64,000 nt of DNA from Myotis daubentonii (taxonomy: Eukaryota; Chordata; Mammalia; Chiroptera; Vespertilionidae). The stretch lies in assembly GCF_963259705.1 (NCBI RefSeq), contig NC_081844.1, positions 28,040,294-28,104,293 of the forward strand, in the 5' to 3' direction. The notes below the pieces were generated by a model, which was not told the DNA's origin, did no database searches, and saw only the letters and a list, made by a program, of their open reading frames with translations. Positions 11,201 through 18,605 of the stretch are shown one piece after another. Made by a program: the position numbers and the translations under genes. Position 1 is the stretch's first letter, and each line of letters begins with the position of its first letter.

Positions 11201-14200
11201 CCCCGCCCAAGCCCTGCGCAGAACCATTTGCCGGATAGCCTCAGGCAAAGGCTAGATTAGCACCGCCTTAGAGATCCAGCACAGAAGCCCTCCCACTGCA
11301 GACCCAGCGGACTCTCATAGCCAGTTAGCCTGGAGGTCAACTCACCCCCGGTATTGCCGACATCAACCAAGGCTTAAAGTCAACAAGACTGCACACAAAG
11401 ACCACTAGGGGGTGTACCAAGAAAGCATAAAAAATGCGGAGACAAAGAAACAGGACAAAACTGTCAATGGAGGATATTGAGTTCAGAACCACACTTTTAA
11501 GGTCTCTTAAGAACTGTCTAGAAGCTGCCGATAAACTTAGTAAGGCCCTCGAAAAGACTGGTGAGACCGCCGATAAATGTTGTGAGATCCTCAAGAAATC
11601 TAATGAGACCCTCGATGTTATATTGGGGAACCAACTAGAAATTAAGCATACACGGACTGAAATAACGAATATTATACAGACTCCCGACAGCAGACCAGAG
11701 GAGCGCAAGAATCAAGTCAATGATTTGAAATGCGAGGAAGCAAAAAACACCCAATGGGAAAAGCAAAATGAAAAAAGAATCCAAAAATGCGAGGATAGTG
11801 TAAGGAGCCTCTGGGACAGCTTCAAGCGTACCAACATCAGAATTATAGGGGTGCCAGAAGATGAGAGAGAGCAAGATATTGAAAACCTATTTGAAGAAAT
11901 AATGACAGAAAACTTCCCCCACCTGGTGAAAGAAATGGACTTACAGGTCCAAGAAGCGCGGAGAACCCCAAACAAAAGGAATCCAAAGAGGACCACACCA
12001 AGACACATCATCATTAAAATGCCAAGAGCAAAAGACAAAGAGAGAATCTTAAAAGCAGCAAGAGAAAGAAACTCAGTTACCTACAAGGGAATACCCATAC
12101 GACTGTCAGCTGATTTCTCAACAGAAACTTTGCAGGCCAGAAGGGAGTGGCAAGAAATATTCAAAGTGATGAATACCAAGAACCTACAACCACGATTACT
12201 TTATCCAGCAAAGCTATCATTCAGAATTGAAGGTCAGATAAAGAGCTTCACAGATAAGGAAAAGCTAAAGGAGTTCATCACCACCAAACCAGTATTATAT
12301 GAAATGCTGAAAGGTATCCTTTAAGAAGAGGAAGAGGAAGAAAAAGGTAAAGATACAAATTATGAACAACAAATATGCATCTATCAACAAGTGAATCTAA
12401 GAATCAAGTGAATAAATAATCTGATGAACAGAATGAACTGGTGATTATAATAGAATCAGGAACATAGAAAGGGAATGGACTGACTATTCTTGGGGGGGAA
12501 AGGGGTGTGGTAGATTCGGGAAGAGACTGGACAAAAATCGTGCACCTATGGATGAGGACAGTGGGTGGGGAGTGAGGGCGGAGGGTGGGGTGGGAACTGA
12601 GAGGAGGGGAGTTATGGGGGGGGAAAAAGAGTAACAAATGTAATAATCTGAACAATAAAGATTAAAAAAAATAAAATAAAATAAAAAAACAATCAAGGCT
12701 TAACTACAACAAGACTGCGCACAAAGACCACAAGGGGGTGCACCAAGAAAGCATAAAAAATGCAGAGACAAAGAAAGATGACAGAAATGGAGGATATAGA
12801 GCTCAAAACCGCAATTTTAAGGTCTTTCAATAATTTTCTAGAAACTGCCAATAAACTTAATGAGATCTGCAAGAAATCTAATGAGACCCTCGATGTTGTG
12901 ATAAAGAACCAACTAGAAATTAAGCATACACTGACTGAAATAAAGAATATTATACAGACACCCAACAGCAGACCAGAGGAGCACAAGAATCAAGTCAAAG
13001 ATTTGAAATGCAAAGAAGCAAAAAACACTCAACCGGAAAAGCAAAGTGAAAAAAGAATCCAAAAATACGAAGATAGTGTAAGGAGCCTCTGGGACAGCTT
13101 CAAGCGTACCAACATCTGAATTATAGGGGTGCCAGAAGAAGAGAGAGAGAGCAAGATATTGAAAATCTATTTGAAGAAATAATGACAGAAAACTTCCCCT
13201 ATTTGGTGAAAGAAATAGACTTACAAGTCCAGGAAGCCCATAGAACCCCAAACAAAAGGAATCCAAAGAGGACCACACCAAGACACATCATCATTAAAAT
13301 GCCAAGAGCAAAAGACAAAGAGAGAATCTTAAAAGCAGCAAGAGAAAGAAAGGCAGTTACCTACAAGGGAATACCCATACGACTGTCAGCTGATTTCTCA
13401 ACAGAAACTTTGCAGGCCAGAAAGGAGTGGCAAGAAATATTCAAAGTGATGAATGCCAAGAACCTACAACCAAGATTACTTTATCCAGCAAAGTTATCAT
13501 TCAGAATTGAAGGTCAGATAAAGAGCTTCACAGATAAGAAAAAGCTAAAGGAGTTCATCACCACCAAACCAGTATTATATGAAATGCTGAAAGGTATCCT
13601 TTAAGAAGAGGAAGAAGAAGAAAAAGGTAAAGATACAAATTATGAACAACAAATACACATCTATCAACAAGTGAATCTAAGAATCAAGTGAATAAATAAT
13701 CTGATGTACAGAATGAACTGGTGATTATAATAGAATCAGGGACATAGAAAGGGAATGGACTGACTATTCTTAGGGGAGAAAGGGGTGTGGGAGATGCAGG
13801 AAGAGAATGAACAAAAATTGTGCACCTATGGATGAGGACAGTGGGTGGGGAGTGAGGGCGGAGGGTGGAGCGGGAACTGGGAGGAGGGGAGTTATGAGGG
13901 GGAGGAAAGAGGAACAAATGTAATAATCTGAACAATAAAGATTTAATTTTAAAAAAAAGAAGTTCCAGATGGTATATTTTTGAAAAGCTTCAGCATTTGG
14001 AGGATAAAATTCTTCTTCAAGCTAGAATAATTAGTATTGAGAAAACCTACAAAAAGATGTTCATGCTAATGGTATTGGTCCATTACATTTTTTAGAAATC
14101 ATGGCAGACAACTTTTATATCAAACTATTAATATCTTTCTTAACTTTTCAACTATTTACTTACATCATTGTTCTTCTCGTCTTGTTCTAAGAATAAAAAA

Positions 14201-16766
14201 AATTAACTGATCAATTCTGATACAAATGCCATAGAAAAATAACAGTAGCTGATTATCTGACAGACTACAACATACAAAATGCAACATTTTTGTTTATTGC
14301 ATGTAATATTATATGTAAGATAATTTTTCTTGAATAATTGGTGTTTATTGCATGTAACATTATCATATTTGAAATCATTTTTCTTGAGATATTAATGTTT
14401 ATTGCATATAGCATTTTTATATTTAAGATCGTTTTTCTTGAGAGAAAAACAACTGAGAAAAATAAATAAAAAATATTTTAAAAATATATGGAAAATAATC
14501 CAATAATTAATAAATAATAATATAACAAAATGCAACATTTTATTCCATTTTAAATACTTTACAAAAAAATTTACAATTTGAAATACCTGGAAAGATGAGC
14601 CCCCTAAAGTAAAATCTAAAAACTTAGTTTTCCTTTTTGACTTAACATATCACCTATATTTGGTACAAATGAAAGGCTCTCCATGTACAGAAGAAAAGGG
14701 CAAATCAATTCAAACCAGGTGAGAAATGAAGCTGATGAAAAAGTTTACCTGTAGCATATCTGAACCTCTACCCAGTAGTGGCGTCTGATTGTACATTTAT
14801 ACCCACCTCACTTGAACCACCAGGATCTAAGAGTTGACACTCTGAGAACCAGTTTCTAGCCAGGCACCAGTCCCCAGGCTCATGTGCCTCCCTGGAAATG
14901 TCCAGAACCATTTATTGGTAATCAACCAAAATACCTCACTAAAAACCAATGGGTCTGTACTCAATTGAAAAGTAACCTATTTAGCCCTGACCGGTTTGGC
15001 TCAGTGGATAGAGCGTCGGCCTGCGGACTCAAGGGTCCCGGGTTTGATTCCGATCAAGGGCATGTACCTTGGTTGTGGGCACATCCCCAGTGCAGGAGGC
15101 AGCTGATCAATGTTTCTAACTCTCTATCCTTCTCCCTTCCTCTCTGCAAAAAATCAATGAAATTTATTTTTTTTAAAGTTACCTATTTAAATTTATATTT
15201 TAAAATGAGTGTGCTGCCCTAGCTGTTTTAGCTCAGTGGATAGAGCATCGGCCTGTGTCCTGTGTTTCTCTCACATTGGTGTTTCTCTCTGTCTCCCTGT
15301 CTCTTCCACTCTCTCTCTAAAAAAAAACACACAAAAAAATCAATGAATTAATATCCTCGGGTGAGACTCAACAACAAAAAAAGTGTGCTAACTCTAGCTT
15401 GGTCCAAGCTGGTGTTGCTCTGTGTTTTGGGCATCATCCTGTGCACCAAAAGGTTGCCAGTTCGGTTTCCCGGTCAAGGGCACATGCCTGTGTTTTGGGC
15501 TTGATCCCTGGAAGGAGGAAGTGTGCAGGATGCAGCAGATCAATGTTACTCTCTCACATCAATGTTTCTCTCTTTCTCTCCCTCTCCCTTCATCTCTCTC
15601 CAAATATCAATAAATTATTCTTTAAAAAATATCTGAAAAATAAAATGATTATGCTAACCTAATTGCACATGTCTACAGCACCCAGCGTCATTTTGCTGTC
15701 ACAAAGGCCAGGAGAAGACTGAAAGCTCTGAATAGGGTCTTGACTGTGCTGTTTCCCACACTGCCTCCTATGGTGTGGGATGGGCACCACAGAAACAGTC
15801 CCTTCTGAGTGAAGAGAGGGCCAGGGCGTAGCTTTTCCTTTACTGTCTCCACTCTACTGTGAGGCACCCATGGCTCTGGAAGGAACTGAGAAACACAGCC
15901 ATCCTAACCAAAAGCGATTAGCTTAAAACAAGAGAAACACACACACAGGCACCCCATGCTTTATTGTGCGGCATCACTTCCAATACAATGGAACCCTCAT
16001 TCCTTGTACTTCTGTCCTAATCAACTGAAACACCTGGTCACGTGTGCCTTTCCAGCCGGTAAACTCAATGAACAAAGCATTGAGGAAGGTCAGCAGGCAA
16101 GCACGAGGGTCAAAATCCGACCTGGCTGCTCAGGTAGTAAAGAGGGAAACACATCCGGCCGCAAGGGGGAAAGCAGCAGGGGTGGGGACCAGGAGTCCAT
16201 CCCTAGGAAAGCTGGCTCCAGCTGGAAGGAGCCCCAGGCAGTGAGTCCCTCCCAGGGGACTGTGGGGGCAGCGGAGGACGGACATACGCTAAAAGAGAAG
16301 GCATTTGCTGCTTCTTACCTTGGGCTATCGCTGGGGCACTGATGTTCTTCCGGTGGTAGCCCTTGAGGGCTAAGGAATTCAACCTCTTAGACTTCGGGGT
16401 AGCAGGCACTGTTTCTACTGTCCCTGTGTCCTCGGCAGCCTCTTCATGAACCTTAGACTTACACTTTGACTTAACGTGCCTGGAGCCCCCATCCAGCTCA
16501 GAGCTGGGTGCGGGGGTGGGTCTGGGACCTGGAGCCCCACCTAGCTCTGAGTTGGGTAAGGGGGTGGGTCTGGGACCTGGGGGAACCCCATCCAGCTCGG
16601 AGCTGGGTAAGGGGGTAGGTCTGGGTCCTGGGGGAACCCCATCCAGCTCGGAGCTGGAAACGGGGGTGGGTCTGGGTCCGGGTATGGGGATAGGGCTGGG
16701 GCTGGAACTGAGGCTGTCGCTGTCGCTGTCACTGGGCTTCAGACAGCAAGTGCGCCAGTTGCCCAT
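2168..16766 (-). CDS. Cyclin-Y-like gene, four exons seen, 3' part beyond left edge
   Basis: Join of 16766-16319, 14186-14164, 8436-8336 and 2203-2168 on the minus strand. Cyclin Y family members are membrane-anchored cyclins that activate CDK14/CDK16 at the plasma membrane. Seen here: an N-terminal MGN..CC motif (myristoylation plus palmitoylation in cyclin Y), then a low-complexity Ser/Pro region with a 17-residue repeat, then a stretch that follows cyclin Y residue by residue: LTKCYGSCPTVFLYDD against the family's [18 protein letters not shown] against VSQPNL, and VSMAIYNNIKYR against VALAIYYHIKNR. The phases fit at all three junctions (1, 0, 2), every exon is open, and each has a consensus donor and a pyrimidine-rich acceptor. 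The cyclin box itself would lie to the left of the window. The N-terminus is longer and more divergent than in CCNY or CCNYL1, so this is a diverged paralogue, not an orthologue I can name. It could be a recently decayed copy, but no break is visible. Confidence 0.8.
2460..2572. mobile_element. Mariner-family MITE
   Basis: 113 bp with about 30-bp terminal inverted repeats (left CAGGGTGGGCCAAAGCAGG, right arm its near-perfect complement ending CCCCACCCTG), flanked by TA on both sides (2458-2459, 2573-2574). The interior is A/T-rich with no coding. TIR and TA target identify Tc1/mariner. It lies about 250 bp 5' of the 36-nt cyclin exon on the minus strand, in the intron. Confidence 0.9.
3300..3372 (+). 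mobile_element. MIR fragment
   Basis: Core MIR words TTTTACAGGTGAGAAAACC, AAGGCTGAAAC and GACTTGCTTAAGGTC. Confidence 0.7.
4225..4555 (+). mobile_element. Helitron, first of a tandem pair
   Basis: 5' TCCTATCTAATAATAG preceded by A. 3' hairpin (TTGCAGGAA, TC, TTCCTGCAA) then TGGGCCTCTAG and T. The interior has short repeats of GGGTGGGGTAG. Its 3' hairpin sequence differs from the common GTGCAC type, so it is a distinct subfamily. Confidence 0.88.
4556..4928 (+). mobile_element. Helitron, second of a tandem pair
   Basis: It begins TATTATTATAATAAAAGGCATGC and ends with the hairpin GTGCACAAATTTTGTGCAC and CGGGCCTCTAG. The 12 bases TATTATTATAAT that follow the first element's CTAG also follow this one, so either the two arose as a tandem insertion or this one duplicated its target. 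Confidence 0.82.
5531..5750 (-). mobile_element. Ves SINE
   Basis: Full-length minus copy ending ACGGTTAGGGC, with imperfect duplications around AAAAGTTCTTT. Intronic. Confidence 0.9.
5994..7901 (+). mobile_element. Full-length HAL1 (ORF1-only L1) copy A
   Basis: A 1.9 kb element: a GC-rich L1-type 5' UTR starting with AAGATGGCGG, one ORF (6696-7544), then directly the purine- and G-rich L1 3' UTR, AATAAA (7872) and a poly-A tail. There is no ORF2. It is bounded by target duplications of GAAATACTTTTTA (5981-5993 and 7902-7914). It lies antisense in the third intron of the cyclin-Y-like gene. Confidence 0.9.
6696..7544 (+). CDS. L1-type ORF1 protein, intact, HAL1 copy A
   Basis: 282 residues, no stops. 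ORF1p is the trimeric RNA-binding chaperone of LINE-1 particles. Seen: a basic start, a short coiled coil (about residues 15-110, many Lys/Glu/Leu heptads), an RRM-like domain from about residue 118 (IRIIGVPEDE, ENLFEEIM), and a C-terminal domain with RHIIIKMPRAKDKERIL, YKGIPIRLSADFS and LLYPAKLSFRIEG. Human L1 ORF1p is 338 residues; the shortfall is in the coiled coil. The element lacks ORF2, so mobility would need reverse transcriptase from a full L1 in trans. Confidence 0.9.
   Translation: MRRQRNRTKLSMEEIEFRTTLLRSLKNCLEAADKLNEIYTKTNKTLDLILGNQLEIKHTRTEITNIIQTPDSRPEERKNQVNDLKCEEAKNIQLEKQNEKRIQKCEDSVRSLWDSFKRTNIRIIGVPEDEREQDIENLFEEIMTENFPLLVKEMDLQVQEARRTPNKRNPKRTTPRHIIIKMPRAKDKERILKTARERNSVTYKGIPIRLSADFSTETLQARREWQEIFKVMNTKNLQPRLLYPAKLSFRIEGQIKSFTDKEKLKEFITTKPVLYEMLKGIL
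7915..10046. other. Intronic DNA apart from the 8.4 kb exon
   Basis: Apart from the exon at 8336-8436, unique A/T-rich sequence without open frames of note and no recognised repeat. Confidence 0.5.
8336..8436 (-). CDS. Cyclin-Y-like 101-nt exon
   Basis: 33 codons plus two bases, read EFPGHLTKCYGSC...SQPNFSTIIQ. The matching cyclin Y segment (PPGQIARKYSSC... to ...YTIK) is, as I recall it, also 33 residues, with the same Pro-Gly, Lys-x-Tyr-x-Ser-Cys and Ser-Gln-Pro-Asn landmarks. The acceptor is a long pyrimidine tract (CTTTCCCTCTTCGGTAG) and the donor is GTGAGTAC. This is the exon that identified the gene. Confidence 0.82.
10711..12687 (+). mobile_element. Full-length HAL1 copy B, nested in copy C
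   Basis: A 1977-bp element with 5' UTR (AAGATGGCGGCG near its start), ORF1 at 11434-12324, L1-type 3' UTR and an A-rich tail. The target duplication AACAATCAAGGCT is at 10698-10710 and 12688-12700. It landed in the 5' UTR of copy C. Confidence 0.9.
11434..12324 (+). CDS. L1-type ORF1 protein, intact, HAL1 copy B
   Basis: 296 residues, no stops, same domain order as copy A (coiled coil, RRM, C-terminal domain). It differs from copy A chiefly by 14 extra residues in the coiled coil after EAADKL (SKALEKTGETADKC in place of a direct join), exactly two heptads, so the coiled-coil register is kept. The rest is nearly identical, which points to recent activity. Confidence 0.9.
   Translation: MRRQRNRTKLSMEDIEFRTTLLRSLKNCLEAADKLSKALEKTGETADKCCEILKKSNETLDVILGNQLEIKHTRTEITNIIQTPDSRPEERKNQVNDLKCEEAKNTQWEKQNEKRIQKCEDSVRSLWDSFKRTNIRIIGVPEDEREQDIENLFEEIMTENFPHLVKEMDLQVQEARRTPNKRNPKRTTPRHIIIKMPRAKDKERILKAARERNSVTYKGIPIRLSADFSTETLQARREWQEIFKVMNTKNLQPRLLYPAKLSFRIEGQIKSFTDKEKLKEFITTKPVLYEMLKGIL
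12760..13604 (+). pseudogene. Broken ORF1 of HAL1 copy C
   Basis: The frame starts at 12760 and reads as ORF1 for 119 codons to a TGA at 13117 (an AGA codon in copies A and B). A two-base GA expansion at about 13139-13152 then shifts the frame, and the C-terminal half reads open from 13182 to 13604. The coiled coil is the short type. Divergence from A and B is higher, consistent with copy C being the older host of B. Confidence 0.88.
14164..14186 (-). CDS. Cyclin-Y-like 23-nt microexon
   Basis: The exon AACAAGACG...AATGAT lies between a T-rich acceptor ending TTCTTAG and the donor GTAAGTAAAT. It enters in phase 1 and leaves in phase 0, exactly what is needed to join exon 1 to the 101-nt exon. 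It adds EQDEKNND, where cyclin Y has its charged QTDVREKRKS stretch. Without it, exon 1 and the next exon are out of frame and hit a stop within eight codons. Confidence 0.72.
14291..14452. repeat. Three-copy tandem repeat of about 54 bp
   Basis: Each unit starts TGTTTATTGCATRTA and ends TTTTTCTTGA. It lies 105 bp 5' of the microexon acceptor on the gene's strand, in the first intron. Confidence 0.85.
14984..15174 (+). mobile_element. Ves SINE
   Basis: Plus strand, starts GCCCTGACCGGTTTGGC, with flanking duplications AAGTAACCTATTTA and AAGTTACCTATTTA. In the first intron of the cyclin-Y-like gene. Confidence 0.92.
15215..15345 (+). mobile_element. Ves SINE, internally deleted
   Basis: Has the A-box region (TTAGCTCAGTGGATAGAGC) and the CT-rich tail but lacks the middle. 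Confidence 0.85.
15395..15640 (+). mobile_element. Ves-like SINE, older subfamily
   Basis: Diverged head (GGTGTTGCTCTGTG), recognisable CCGGTCAAGGGCACATGCC and CT-rich tail. Confidence 0.8.
16319..16766 (-). CDS. Cyclin-Y-like exon 1
   Basis: 149 codons plus one base. The start codon has a strong Kozak context (A at -3, G at +4). The protein opens MGNWRTCC: Gly2 is a myristoylation candidate, and Cys7 and Cys8 are palmitoylation candidates. Residues from about 28 to 95 are four copies of a 17-18 residue unit (PGPRPTP..SSELDG), a 51-54 bp minisatellite in frame. The exon then has a Lys-rich stretch and ends at AIAQ, before a consensus donor (AAG/GTAAGA) at 16318. The open frame continues past the donor into the intron (to 16203), which is why it looks like a 187-codon single-exon gene. 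Confidence 0.8.
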
Positions 16767-17119
16767 GGTTCACCTCCTCTCCTCCCTGGTGTTGCTGATT
16801 CGCTCACACCCCGCTCCCCGCCTCCCCCACCCACAACCCTCAGCAGTCCCTCCCCCCAAGGAAGGCTAGGCCTGCAGGCAGCCCCAAGGCTTCACTGCAC
16901 AAGCAGGGAGGGCTCACCCACTGTTTGCTTGGCCTCTGGGCTGCCTGGCCCTAGGTGGGGCTCGGGGCCCAGCCACCCCCCGAAACTGCACCTCTCTGGA
17001 TGACTCGTTTGTGAGGACAGCAACCAACACGACTTGTTGAAAACGGATCGGGATCCGACAAGCGCTGAGAGCTACAACCACAGTGGGAAGAGAGCACAGC
17101 CAAAGCTCCTTCTCTCCTG

Positions 17120-17545
17120 CCACAGTTGCTTCTCAACTGAAGTCTGTTGTCCTGGCTGCTGCCAGCCAATCAGAACAGGTTCCGCCGTTACCTGGTTACA
17201 AGGGACCAATCACACCCAGAGTTCCAGCATGGTAAATGCTGGAACCCACAAAGAAGTCAGGGATTTACAGTCCTTCCCCTTACTTGGGTTTTTATTCATT
17301 GCATGCATCCTGGACCTCTCCATTCCTGAGGGAAGTGCAAGCAGGCCAGAGTCATTAGGTCCTGGGTTTCACCAGGTCTGCCAGCCGATTCATTGATGCA
17401 TTGCTCTCTGGACTTAGTTACACCTTCATCGTTGACCATTTTTGTAACTAAATTCTCCTGCTCTATCTACATGTTAGCTTTTGCCTGCACCTTGCCATGG
17501 TCCTCCTCTCAATAAAGAGCTATGACTGTGTGTCTTAAATGGGAC
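17120..17545 (+). mobile_element. Possible LTR upstream of the cyclin-Y-like gene
   Basis: Two CCAATCA boxes (17166, 17206) and CTCAATAAAGAGC (17511) in LTR-like order. It lies 350 bp or more 5' of exon 1 of the minus-strand cyclin-Y-like gene, so the CCAAT boxes might serve that promoter instead. No target duplication found. Confidence 0.4.
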
Positions 17546-17769
17546 TCAAGGAAACATCACCCCTCTCCTTCCTCATAAGTAAAATAGGAACCAATTCATC
17601 CATCCCAGCTCAGCAACACAGGGCTTCACCAGTTTGCTTTCCTACCTCTGGTTTTCCCTCTCATGGCAGGAGTTTCCAGATTTTCCTTTTCCCCAACAAC
17701 AATGCTTAAAGCACAACTGTCACATACACAATTGAGAGCCACAAAGAAGGGTACCACAGTCCTAGTTTG

Positions 17770-17980
17770 GTGAAGATGATGGTAATGATAGCTAACATTT
17801 GACAAGCACTTACGATATGCCCAACCCCTTTTCCAGGGAGATAGGTATTCATTCAAATGTCCAAAAACAATCCTCAGTTTACAGATTTTATAGAAGAAAT
17901 TGAGATACAGCAATAAAGCCACACTTTCAAGTAAACATGATTAGTCAAAGACAAGGCCAGGATTTAATCCCACATCCCGT
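17770..17980 (+). mobile_element. MIR element
   Basis: TAGCTAACATTTGACAAGCAC, then TTACAGATTTTATAGAAGAAATTGAG, then GGCCAGGATTTAATCCC in MIR order. Confidence 0.8.
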
Positions 17981-18343
17981 GGATCCCCGCAGACACTTCC
18001 TCATGTTTATCAGAAATAATGACAGAAGTAAAACATGGGAGGTAGTGACATTATGTCAGGAAATTGTTAAGGAAGAACAATTTTTGTTGTTGTGGATTTT
18101 TAATATATTTTCCTTCATTCAATATTAAGTCTCTTCAATATGCCAGGCTCTGTATGTATGAAACACTCATGCCATCACTGAGGCTGGAGGGAGGACACGT
18201 TTTTCATGGACACAAAGAGAGAACCAATTCCACAGGAATTGTCCTGTGCAGTTGGATATTAGCTCCCTTCCAGGAGAACTTTCTTGACCTTAAAAGCTCA
18301 CCCAACCTTGCAGGGGCTGACTGGCATGAGTGAGCTCCCTGTG

Positions 18344-18605
18344 ACTCAAGGGAACCCAGCAGAGCTGAGACTGTCATTGGTCAAGGAGACTGCAGAGGCT
18401 GATGAGGGTGTTGGGGCTGAGTCCATCTGGGCTGTCTCTGAGGAAGACCAATTTTCTGTGTCCTCATCCCCTGCTGACTGTTTCACAAGGATTTTTGCCC
18501 CCATCTCACCTTGGTCCATTAGAGCTTCCTCTGTGGGCACAGAAAGGTTCAGCCCAGACCTCTCTATGTCTTCTCTAAAGAAACTCGAGCAGCAGAACTA
18601 GCTAC
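18344..18605 (-). other. Possible coding remnant, minus strand
   Basis: Open frame on the minus strand rich in acidic and Ser residues (GDEDTENWSSSE, PTPSSASAVSL), ending in a stop at about 18344. Composition looks protein-like rather than random, but I recognise no family. It could be a last exon or a pseudogene piece. It lies about 1.6 kb 5' of the cyclin-Y-like exon 1. Confidence 0.25.

Larger units (their letters stand above)
10059..13957 (+). mobile_element. Outer HAL1 copy C, split by a nested HAL1
   Basis: The 5' part (10059-10710) and 3' part (12701-13957) are one HAL1 interrupted by copy B. The outer target duplication AGAAGTTCCAGA is at 10047-10058 and again at 13958-13969, so the two halves belong together. 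The 5' UTR opens AAAATGGCGGC, and the 3' UTR ends in AATAAAG and poly-A. It sits antisense in the second intron of the cyclin-Y-like gene. Confidence 0.88.

Noticed and set aside
16203..16318. Extension of cyclin-Y-like exon 1 to a 187-codon single-exon protein
   Set aside because: A strong donor at 16318 and in-phase downstream exons matching cyclin Y favour splicing; the extension has no family similarity.
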